Assembly (NCBI RefSeq): GCF_019038595.1
Contig: NZ_JAHOPF010000003.1
Coordinates: 1 to 64,000 of the forward strand
Direction: 5' to 3'
Source: Kaistella soli
Lineage (GTDB): Bacteria; Bacteroidota; Bacteroidia; Flavobacteriales; Weeksellaceae
Length of the DNA: 64,000 bases
The stretch's first letter is position 1; each line of letters opens with the position of its first letter. Below, piece by piece: positions 52,996 to 60,051 of this stretch. The position numbers were made by a program, and so were the translations under genes. The notes beneath the pieces are model-generated. The model did no database searches, was not told the origin of the DNA, and saw only the letters and a program-made list of their open reading frames with translations.

Positions 52996-54072
52996 ATGCC
53001 CAGTAAAAACCAACAGATCCGGGAACTCAGTTTTCACAATCAACTTCTGGAGAATTATTTCAGAAATACAATTATTCCGCAGCTCTTTATTGACGGTTCG
53101 CTGCGGCTTCAGAAATTTTCTCCTCCCGCGATGAAGCAGTTCAGTCTTGCAGACTCGGATATCGGCAGGCCGATTGAAGAGATTAAGGATAATTTCCGGT
53201 TTCCTTCTATCATTGATAATATTCAGAAGGTAACCGATACCGGTGAAATACTTGAAAAGGAAATTCAGACCGTGGACAGGCGGTGGTATCAGATGAATAT
53301 TTTTCCTTATATCCTCCTTTAGGACAAGAAGACAGAGGGGGTGATCGTTACTTTTGTGGAAATTACTGCGATAGTCGAAGAGCTTATGGTACAGAAGAAA
53401 CTGGTTGCTGACTACGAAATTCTGCTGGATACGATTTGTCACGACATTAAAAATCCCCTAACTAATCTCGTATTGGCTGTAGGGCTGCTTAAAAAAACTA
53501 AACCTGTCGAAACCAAAAAATATAATTCTCTGCTTGAAACTGTCGATAATGCCTTATGTAAAATGCATGCGCTGATTAATGATCTTGCCGCTGAAAGAAA
53601 AAACTGCTATGATATATCCGGAGAGGAAGAACTTCTCAGTATTGAAAATATCCTGGAAGATGTCCACAGTATTCTCAGCGATAATATAACTGAGACCGGG
53701 GCTATGATTCAAATTAATATTAATGTTCGTGAGATTACCTTCTCAAGAAGAAAACTCAGGACGGTTATTTATAATCTGGTGAATAATGCTTTGAAATTCC
53801 GGTCCGAAAAGCGAAAGCCGGAAATTTCTGTCACATCTTATACTGAAGACGGGTTCCTTGTAATCGCCGTAAAGGATAACGGCGTAGGAATCGAAGCCAG
53901 CAGACAGGATGAGGTTTTTTCAAAGTATTGCCGTCTGAAGCACAATATTGAAGGAACGGGGGTCGGCCTTCATTTGGTTAAGGAAATTGTAACGAATGCA
54001 GGCGGTAAAATTATGCTGCAGAGCGAAGTGGATAAAGGTTCTGAACTTAAAATTTATCTTAGAATCAAATAG
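52996..54072 (+). pseudogene. PAS-domain sensor histidine kinase with in-frame stop
   Basis: Reading from ATG 52996, a PAS-type sensor (LENYFRNTIIPQLFIDG, WYQMNIFPYILL) runs for 108 codons to a TAG at 53320-53322. The same frame then continues as DKKTEGVIVTFVEITAI into a kinase: H-box with His149 (ICHDIKNPLTNL), N-box IYNLVNNALKF and the ATP lid VKDNGVGIEA with GTGVGLHLVKEI, ending at 54072. The only interruption is this one codon, so it is a recent nonsense mutation or a read error. The second half has no strong start codon. The PAS type resembles those attached to CheR-like proteins. Confidence 0.85.
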
Positions 54073-54157
54073 AAAGAGGATGATCATACGATCACCTTAA
54101 GGCGGCCTGTTGGTTTTTCAGCATCATACTAATTTTGGTATCAGTTTCTGCGTTTTA

Positions 54158-54814
54158 TTATTCACCGGTTTCACTGTGCGGGGCATCCACAGGTTTGGAC
54201 TGGGATGAGCCCTGCTGCCTCAAAAAAATAGAAAGTACGATAATGCCGAATATAGAGAGGAATTCACTCTGCCAGTTCTGAAAGGATTCGAACCACAGCC
54301 GCGAGTCTGTAAGGTATTCGCTGAATTTCAGTAATGGTTTTCCCTGTAGTAGATTCTGAGTGTTCGCATCCCATAGGCTTCCGTAAACATGGAGCACAAA
54401 AGATGCCGCAAATAAAAGAAAAAGCGAGACAGTAAGTGAGTTTTTGTACAGTTTAAGCCATATACCGCCTTTGCGGACCGGCCAGGGCGCTCCTTTGCGG
54501 GTAGGAGAGGGGGTTCTGTCTACTTCATTGGGTTTTTCAATGTCTTTGGATTCTGAAGAACCTTTCTGTCTCAGAAAAATGGTGAACCATACCAAGAGAC
54601 CCATCTGTAAGAACTCGCTTTCCCAGTTTTCGAAAGTAGCTTCAATAAAATGACCCGACTGCAGATATTGGCCAAGGCTTACTGTTTTTCCGCCCCATTC
54701 CTGAAGGTCTTTGTTATATTCAAGCAGCCCAAAGTAAATCTGGCCCGCTAAACCAAATAAAAACAAAAGGAGAAAAACAACAGAAAGGCTGTTGTGATAG
54801 AGCCATTTTTTCAT
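54158..54814 (-). CDS. DUF6766 family membrane protein, duplicated halves
   Basis: A 218-residue inner-membrane protein with two homologous halves. Each has a hydrophobic helix after LYxNSL or YHNSL, a conserved FxNWxSEFL segment (FENWESEFLQ and FQNWQSEFLS), a second helix, and a terminal IFLRQxGSSxSK. The halves join near residue 113 with a Pro/Arg-rich linker (RTPSPTRKGAPWPVRKG). The family is of unknown function and, as I recall, common in soil bacteria near stress genes. Confidence 0.85.
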   Translation of the reverse strand: MKKWLYHNSLSVVFLLLFLFGLAGQIYFGLLEYNKDLQEWGGKTVSLGQYLQSGHFIEATFENWESEFLQMGLLVWFTIFLRQKGSSESKDIEKPNEVDRTPSPTRKGAPWPVRKGGIWLKLYKNSLTVSLFLLFAASFVLHVYGSLWDANTQNLLQGKPLLKFSEYLTDSRLWFESFQNWQSEFLSIFGIIVLSIFLRQQGSSQSKPVDAPHSETGE

Positions 54815-54852
54815 TCTTAAAGAAATTGTTATGGAATTTTTATTAATATTAG

Positions 54853-55326
54853 TTATTTGTGAAGTTCCAGGGTGTTTTGGCGCTGCGCTTTCATTTTGGT
54901 GTTTTCGCTATGATACACTTCCTTGCGGAGGTTGCTGCTCGAAAACCGGTGATGGCGTTCATTGAAATACAGAACGATATTGTGTTCTTCGCAGAATTTT
55001 CGACCTGTAAAGTTTTTGTCTCTGTATTCCACGCCTATAATTCTTATATCAACGGAATACAGTTTCAGAATGTCTTCCAGATCCTGCTCTGTAGCGTAGG
55101 GAATAATTTCATCCACATATTTGCAGGCTTTCAACTGAACATATCTTTCAACCACGGTTTGCACGGGTTTGTTTTTTTCCGGCCTGTCAATCGTAGGATC
55201 GGTCTGTAAGCCGACGATAAGGTGATCGCACTGTGCTTTTGCTTCCGCAAGCATACGGATATGTCCCGCATGCAGCAGATCAAAACAGCTGAAGGTAATT
55301 CCCGTAATTCTTTTATTGGTATCCAT
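54853..55326 (-). CDS. cytidylyltransferase-like nucleotidyltransferase
   Basis: A 157-residue nucleotidyltransferase of the TagD/GCT type. The HxGH signature is in FSCFDLLHAGHIRML (residues 13-27), VGLQTDPTIDRPEK binds the nucleotide region, and RFSSSNLRKEVY replaces the usual RTxGISTT loop. Glycerol-3-phosphate cytidylyltransferases are the closest named relatives; the alcohol substrate is uncertain. It starts 9 bases after the glycosidase-like gene, so the two are cotranscribed. Confidence 0.88.
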   Translation of the reverse strand: MDTNKRITGITFSCFDLLHAGHIRMLAEAKAQCDHLIVGLQTDPTIDRPEKNKPVQTVVERYVQLKACKYVDEIIPYATEQDLEDILKLYSVDIRIIGVEYRDKNFTGRKFCEEHNIVLYFNERHHRFSSSNLRKEVYHSENTKMKAQRQNTLELHK

Positions 55327-55335
55327 AATAGTTTG

Positions 55336-56460
55336 TTAAATGTTTAATTCCTCCATTTCCTCAATGAATTCGGAGTGTTTGTAAATCGAAAGAATATATT
55401 CAGGATCGGGTACCCGGTTTTTTTCTTCGTCGAGATCAAAGATCCCGCACCGGCTGTAAACGCTGAGGTTGTCCCAATCTGGTCTGTCCGTAACAGGATA
55501 GATGCAGATGCCGTGAAAATCGACGCCCTCATTTGCGGCGATAATACATTCGGCTGCCACTTCATCCAGCCATTCAGCACGGCTGTCTTCGAAATGCCCG
55601 GTTTCGGAAAGAAACATAGGCTTTTTATACCGCTGATATGCATTGAGCAGAAGCTGATGTAAAGGAATTCTCTCGTTAGCGTGATCGGGCCAGCAAAGAC
55701 TTTCAGCATCAGCTTTCCACTGGCAGTTCCAGTAATAATTGAACCCTAAAATTTCCAGATAACTTTCGTCACCTCCGAGTTCGGGACATCTTCTTCCCGC
55801 AATAATATCCATTGCTTCAAACTGGTATTCGTTGCGGATAGAAATTTCATCGGAATCGGGACCGTGTACTTTAACCAGCGGTTCAACGAGGACGATTTTA
55901 CAGTTGGGATCTTCCTCTTTCATTGCACGGATTCCCTGAAGTGCTGCTTGGCAAAGGTGGTATTTGAGATCCCAGCCGCTGTTTACCGCAAAAGGGACAG
56001 TGCCTCTGTCATCGCCTGAAAGCCATGACAGAAAACTGATTTCGTTGATCGGAACTACGTATAATATTTCGCTGCTGTGTTTCCTATAGAACCTTACAAA
56101 AGTCCGGCAGAGTTTCTCGAACCGGTCAGCAAAATGCGGATGGGTAGGGAAGAGCCCGTCAGGATACCCAAAATGTATAAGGTCCCAGATCTGCTGGACG
56201 CCTGTTTCGCGGGCCGCACGGATTCGGTTAAGCACCCCAGAAAAATCATATTCTCCTTCTGTTTTCTCCACTTCACTCCAGCATATTCCTTCGCGAACGG
56301 TATAGATGTCGAGCGAGGTCAGCAGTCTGTAATCTCCGTGTACACGTAGATCGTGCTCGGTTTCTTTCAGGAGGTTTACTCTTTGGCCATGGCGGTTGAT
56401 GTGATCAGCACATTCAAAACCACCCATCAGATAACTTTTAAAGAACGGTGAGCTTTTCAT
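55336..56460 (-). CDS. GH1-like glycoside hydrolase
   Basis: A 374-residue cytoplasmic TIM-barrel protein of the GH-A clan. A probable acid/base Glu follows the strand VVPINEISFLSW, and the nucleophile Glu is in PMFLSETGHFEDS; INYYWNCQWKA-type aromatic residues line the cleft. It is shorter than classical GH1 enzymes (about 450 residues) and more like the divergent glycosidase group found in Bacteroidota. I start at ATG 56460 (MKSSPFF); 26 residues of in-frame sequence lie upstream without a good start. It probably shares a transcript with the nucleotidyltransferase. Confidence 0.82.
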   Translation of the reverse strand: MKSSPFFKSYLMGGFECADHINRHGQRVNLLKETEHDLRVHGDYRLLTSLDIYTVREGICWSEVEKTEGEYDFSGVLNRIRAARETGVQQIWDLIHFGYPDGLFPTHPHFADRFEKLCRTFVRFYRKHSSEILYVVPINEISFLSWLSGDDRGTVPFAVNSGWDLKYHLCQAALQGIRAMKEEDPNCKIVLVEPLVKVHGPDSDEISIRNEYQFEAMDIIAGRRCPELGGDESYLEILGFNYYWNCQWKADAESLCWPDHANERIPLHQLLLNAYQRYKKPMFLSETGHFEDSRAEWLDEVAAECIIAANEGVDFHGICIYPVTDRPDWDNLSVYSRCGIFDLDEEKNRVPDPEYILSIYKHSEFIEEMEELNI

Positions 56461-56661
56461 GATTTTCGGATTTTTCAGTTTCCAGAGTTGCAAATAAATC
56501 CAGTGCGTTTTGTAGTTTATTGTGTTGCGAGCACGCAAATAAAAGAATGAATCCTTATGGTAAAAAACTTATTAGCAATGTTATCATAAATATTTTTAAT
56601 GTTCAATAAATTTTCTCATTAATTATGCGCAGCTAACCGAATTTTGATCTCTAACGGATAC

Positions 56662-56690
56662 AAAAAAGCAAGCAGAGTGCTTGCTTTTTT
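56662..56690 (-). terminator. terminator of DUF892 gene
   Basis: A 10-bp stem AAAGCAAGCA/TGCTTGCTTT (56665-56674 with 56678-56687) with a 3-base loop, next to A-rich DNA that reads as a U-tract on the minus strand. Confidence 0.88.
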
Positions 56691-57398
56691 TTATTCCATA
56701 TCATAATCGTGATCATCCTCCTCTTCATCGTCATCATCATCTTCTTCCTCTTCATCTGCAGCACGGAAATTGATAGAAGATTCAGCGATATCGGTAAGGT
56801 CGAGGTCAGTATCCTCCTCTTCTTCCAAAGTCATTTGCAGCAAATCTGCGGCTCTTTCCAGCTGCAGCGTTTCCGCTAAAGCTACCAGTCCGCCGTAAGA
56901 TGCGATCTCATAATGCTCCACTTTCTGTGCTGCGATGATAAGCGCCGCATCCCGGGTCATGCTTCCTTCCTCAGTTTCTTTGATGATGTTTTCACCTTCT
57001 TTTACAATACCGATGATGGCATCACATTTTTTTGCTTCGGCGCTTTCTCCGATGGACTTAAATACTTTTTCAAGTCTTGAAACTTGTTTTTGGGTCACCA
57101 GATGATGGTCCTCAAAAGCATCCTGAAGTTCTTCGGTAGTTGCTGCCTCTTTCATTTTGGGCAGAGCTTCAAGAATATGTTTTTCGGCAAAATACATGTC
57201 CTTCAGACCGTCCAGGAAAAATTTATACAGCGCACCATCTTTGGTTGCTTCCTGGCTGTAATCCCGGTTTTCAGACCTGCTGCCTGCAGTCCCGTTTTTT
57301 GAAGCTGTTGTGCCGGGTCCGGCGGTGCTTTTTTTAGCTGCTGTTTTTGTAGCTTCCGCAGTGGAAGCTGCTGCTGCTTTTGTTTTATCTGATTCCAT
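56691..57398 (-). CDS. DUF892 (YciE/YciF) ferritin-like protein
   Basis: A 235-residue stress protein with a four-helix ferritin-like DUF892 domain (about residues 58-205): FFLDGLKDMYFAEKHILEALPKM supplies metal-ligand Glu and His residues and AAQKVEHYEIASYGGLVALAE a second ExxH. An Ala/Thr/Lys-rich N-terminal tail of about 50 residues and an acidic C-tail (EEEEDDDDDEEEDD) flank it; these are unusual and probably disordered. YciE and YciF relatives respond to osmotic or general stress. It is monocistronic beside the RGG gene. Confidence 0.92.
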   Translation of the reverse strand: MESDKTKAAAASTAEATKTAAKKSTAGPGTTASKNGTAGSRSENRDYSQEATKDGALYKFFLDGLKDMYFAEKHILEALPKMKEAATTEELQDAFEDHHLVTQKQVSRLEKVFKSIGESAEAKKCDAIIGIVKEGENIIKETEEGSMTRDAALIIAAQKVEHYEIASYGGLVALAETLQLERAADLLQMTLEEEEDTDLDLTDIAESSINFRAADEEEEDDDDDEEEDDHDYDME

Positions 57399-57421
57399 AA
57401 TATTTTATTTAATGTGTTTAG

Positions 57422-57453
57422 AAAAAAGGACCGACCATGGCAGCCGGCCCTTG
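57422..57453 (-). terminator. terminator of RGG-protein gene
   Basis: On the minus strand AAGGGCCGGC pairs with GTCGGTCCTT (two G-T pairs) around a 7-base loop, followed by a run of T. Confidence 0.75.
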
Positions 57454-57463
57454 TTATTTTTAA

Positions 57464-58324
57464 TTAAGAATTTCTTCCGCCTCTGCTTCCGAAACCGCCT
57501 CTACGGCCAGATCCGCCACGTGCACTTCTTCCGTCCGAAGTAAATCTGCCCTGGCTGTCTCTCATTTGGTTACCGTTTCCTCTTCCGCCACCGCGGGAAG
57601 AACCGCCGCCCTGGCTTCCGCCTCTCGAAGAACCACCTCTGGAGCCTCCACCTTGGGAACCTCTTGAAGAACCGCTTCCTGAACGTGAACCGCCACGGCC
57701 TGAAGTGTACTGATTTCCGAAGAAAGGATGTCCTTCCCGTGCACCTCTTCTGTCGCCTCCGCCACCGGAACCGCCACGGCTACCGCTGCTTGATGAACCG
57801 CCTCTTGAAGATCCGCCCTGTGAACCTCCCGAAGAATTTCCCCGGCCTCCTCTTGAAGATCCGCTGCCTGAGCCTGAAGATCTTGAAGAACTGCCCTGGT
57901 TTCCTCCTCTGGAAGAACCACCTCTTGAACCTCCCTGAGAACCGCCTCTTGAGCCGCCTCTTGAAGAACCTCCTCTGGAACCTGATGAGCTGAATCTGCC
58001 CTGGCTGTCCCGTCTTTGGTTACCGTTATTTCCTCTTCCGTCTTCATCATCGTCATCGTCATCGTCATCGTCCTCTTCATCATCATAATCCTCATCATCG
58101 TCGTCGTCATAGTCTTCGTAGAATTCCTCATAACTGTCCTCGTAGTCATCGTCATAGTCTTCGTCGGCCTGTGCATCCGCATAACCGTCTTCGTAACCGT
58201 CTTCGTACGCCTGCTGGAAGATTTCTTCTAAGTCAAAATCTTCTTCCTGGTTTCTGCCTCTTGAGTTTCCTCTGCCGGAGGAAGAATTCGATCTTCCTGA
58301 TCCGGAATTTTGTCTTGTAGCCAT
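57464..58324 (-). CDS. acidic plus RGG-repeat disordered protein
   Basis: A 286-residue low-complexity protein. Residues 1-26 are Ser/Arg/Asn-rich, about 27-95 are strongly acidic with Tyr (YEDGYEDGYADAQ, then long D/E runs), and 96-286 consist of Arg-Gly-Gly/Ser repeats (SRGGS, SQGGS, SSRGG) interrupted by RDSQGRFSS, REGHPFFGNQYTS and RDSQGRFTSDGR. Acidic plus RGG architecture is like that of eukaryotic RNA-binding or condensate-forming proteins and suggests binding of nucleic acid, but no folded domain is seen. The simple codon repeats create long frames on other strands that are not genes. Confidence 0.85.
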   Translation of the reverse strand: MATRQNSGSGRSNSSSGRGNSRGRNQEEDFDLEEIFQQAYEDGYEDGYADAQADEDYDDDYEDSYEEFYEDYDDDDDEDYDDEEDDDDDDDDDEDGRGNNGNQRRDSQGRFSSSGSRGGSSRGGSRGGSQGGSRGGSSRGGNQGSSSRSSGSGSGSSRGGRGNSSGGSQGGSSRGGSSSSGSRGGSGGGGDRRGAREGHPFFGNQYTSGRGGSRSGSGSSRGSQGGGSRGGSSRGGSQGGGSSRGGGRGNGNQMRDSQGRFTSDGRSARGGSGRRGGFGSRGGRNS

Positions 58325-59428
58325 AATAATAATGTTTTTTGGTTATATATTATGTTAACTAAAATTATACCTAAAAATGTTATAAAGGGTTAATAATCCG
58401 TTAATTAACTGTTAAATTATGATAAATTTGCGGAAGGGATTTTTAACTTTTTGAAGGTCTTTATTATCAAACTTTTGCGAAGTGGTTTGCGCACACAAAT
58501 CCTCTTCTACTGGCTATACCGCTGCCTATTATGGTGGTGAAAAAACAGGTAAAATTTCATCACGGGAGTGAAAATGTAACTGAATTGAAAATTTCGTTGT
58601 TGTTCTTGGCAAACAGATTTAAATTACAGCAAATCTATTTTACACTGCGGATATGGAACCGTAGTTTTTGTAGCTGTTTTGATTGAACCAACCATTCGAA
58701 AAAATGAAAACGCAGGACTTGTATTGACTCGCTGGAGGTATGATGAACTGATGTTTTAATTTACACATATAATAAGGGACAAGTGTAAAAATCATCTTCG
58801 AAACTTTTATACTGCAAAAAAGAGTAGGCAAAAAAGAGTTTATAGCTTTTTTCGGGTTAAGTTTGTCGCCTTACGCTCCGCCGCTGTGCTAAACATAATA
58901 AAGTATTGGCTGCTGAATTTCCCCGTCATTGTAAATAGCAGCATGTTTTTTCAGCAAAAATCACGGTGGTGTAACCTCCTCATCAAAAATTCCTCAGAAC
59001 GGATTCTCACGATGATCTCAGGACCTGCTATTTTTTAAATAAGCTGCTGTTATTCCTGGTTTATCGTCCTTCCATTGCCAATTCTGATCACCCCCGACTT
59101 TTTATTCTTTTTATCTTTCATCTTTATAACAAGGCTGAAAAACTTGTTGCTACAGGTATTAGAATAGAAGTTGCGCCTTTATAATATAGTATGGATATAG
59201 TATGCTTATAGCATGGTTATAGTATGCGCTATAAAGAAACATTCATATTCCTGATTGCACATAAGGGAGGTATTATTATGAGAAAGTCTAAGTAGGATCC
59301 TGCTCATCTTTTAGATGCGTGCTAAAATATTTTTCGTTGCGTTTTAACCGATTTTAGGTAAAATACCCTAATAAATGCTTATTTAATTAGAAAAGAGAAA
59401 ACCATAAGGATTAAAATTTTAAAAATCC
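58325..59428. other. 1.1-kb region without a recognised gene
   Basis: No frame here looks like a gene; the longest (63 residues, 58640-58831 minus) has no family features. Notable contents are the 11-bp tandem array at 59185-59233, and an odd GC-richer patch near 58851-58895 (TCGCCTTACGCTCCGCCGCT). It may be the decayed edge of an inserted region. Confidence 0.6.
59185..59233. repeat. 11-bp tandem repeat, 4.5 units
   Basis: Four units of TATAGTATGNN (third TATAGCATGNN) start at 59185, 59196, 59207 and 59218, followed by a partial TATA at 59230. The period is one DNA helical turn. Confidence 0.85.
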
Positions 59429-59436
59429 TATATTTG
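59429..59436 (+). promoter_or_regulatory. -7 box of ruvA promoter
   Basis: TATATTTG, 27 bases before ATG 59464. A TTG at 59434-59436 inside it would otherwise look like an earlier start. Confidence 0.7.
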
Positions 59437-59463
59437 GCTTCTTTAAAAAAAATATTAGCACAG

Positions 59464-60048
59464 ATGATTTATTCGTTAAAAGGAACGGTTCAGGAACTTA
59501 ATCCCACTTCAGTCATCATTGACGTCAACGGTGTTGGATACTATGTCGGGATCAGCCTTCAGACCTCAGAAAAACTTGTTTTGGGCAAGCCAACTTTTCT
59601 GAATATTCAGCAGATTATCCGCGAAGACGCGCATCTGCTTTTCGGCTTTAACACAATTTTAGAAAAAGAACTCTTCAATCTGTTAATAAGTGTTAACGGT
59701 GTAGGGCCGGTTTCAGCCCTCATTATGCTGTCTTCTTTAAGCCTTGAGGAGATCGCTACTGCCATTCTTTCCGACAACAGTATGCTGCTGCAAAAGGTGA
59801 AGGGAATCGGAGCCAAAACCGCCGAGCGTATCATTGTCGATTTGCGCGATAAAGTCCAAAAATTCAAGGGATCTGCCGAAAATATTTCTACATTTGTAGA
59901 TAATAAAGTAAAAGAAGAAGCGTTATCTGCATTAGAGGTTTTGGGTATTGCCAAAAAGATGAGCGAGAAAATTGCAGACCGTGTTCTTAAGCAGAATCCG
60001 GAGTTTTCTGTAGAAGATTTAGTGAAACAAATTTTAAAAAATATTTAA
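59464..60048 (+). CDS. ruvA: Holliday junction helicase subunit RuvA
   Basis: Tetrameric DNA-junction binder that works with the RuvB motor in recombination. The 194 residues have the N-terminal OB domain (MIYSLKGTVQELNPTSVIIDVNGVGYYVGIS), two helix-hairpin-helix motifs (LLISVNGVGPVSALIMLSSL and LQKVKGIGAKTAERIIVDLRDK) and the C-terminal RuvB-binding domain (KVKEEALSALEVLGIAKK). It starts at ATG 59464. The sprA start is only 3 bases after its stop. Confidence 0.97.
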   Translation: MIYSLKGTVQELNPTSVIIDVNGVGYYVGISLQTSEKLVLGKPTFLNIQQIIREDAHLLFGFNTILEKELFNLLISVNGVGPVSALIMLSSLSLEEIATAILSDNSMLLQKVKGIGAKTAERIIVDLRDKVQKFKGSAENISTFVDNKVKEEALSALEVLGIAKKMSEKIADRVLKQNPEFSVEDLVKQILKNI

Positions 60049-60051
60049 CAT

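Noticed and set aside
57562..58182. 206-residue frame inside the RGG gene
   Set aside because: It is a frame shadow of simple triplet repeats (Met-Thr and Glu-Val runs) on the same strand; the RGG frame has the clean ATG and a terminator.
58640..58831. 63-residue minus-strand gene in the gene-free region
   Set aside because: No homology that I recognise, no promoter, and an amino-acid make-up typical of noncoding AT-rich DNA.
58851..58895. Ribosomal RNA or IS fragment
   Set aside because: The GC-richer patch is short and I cannot match it to any conserved rRNA or transposase segment.
48216..59400. Prophage
   Set aside because: Apart from the 76-residue tail-like protein there is no integrase, terminase, capsid or lysis gene.
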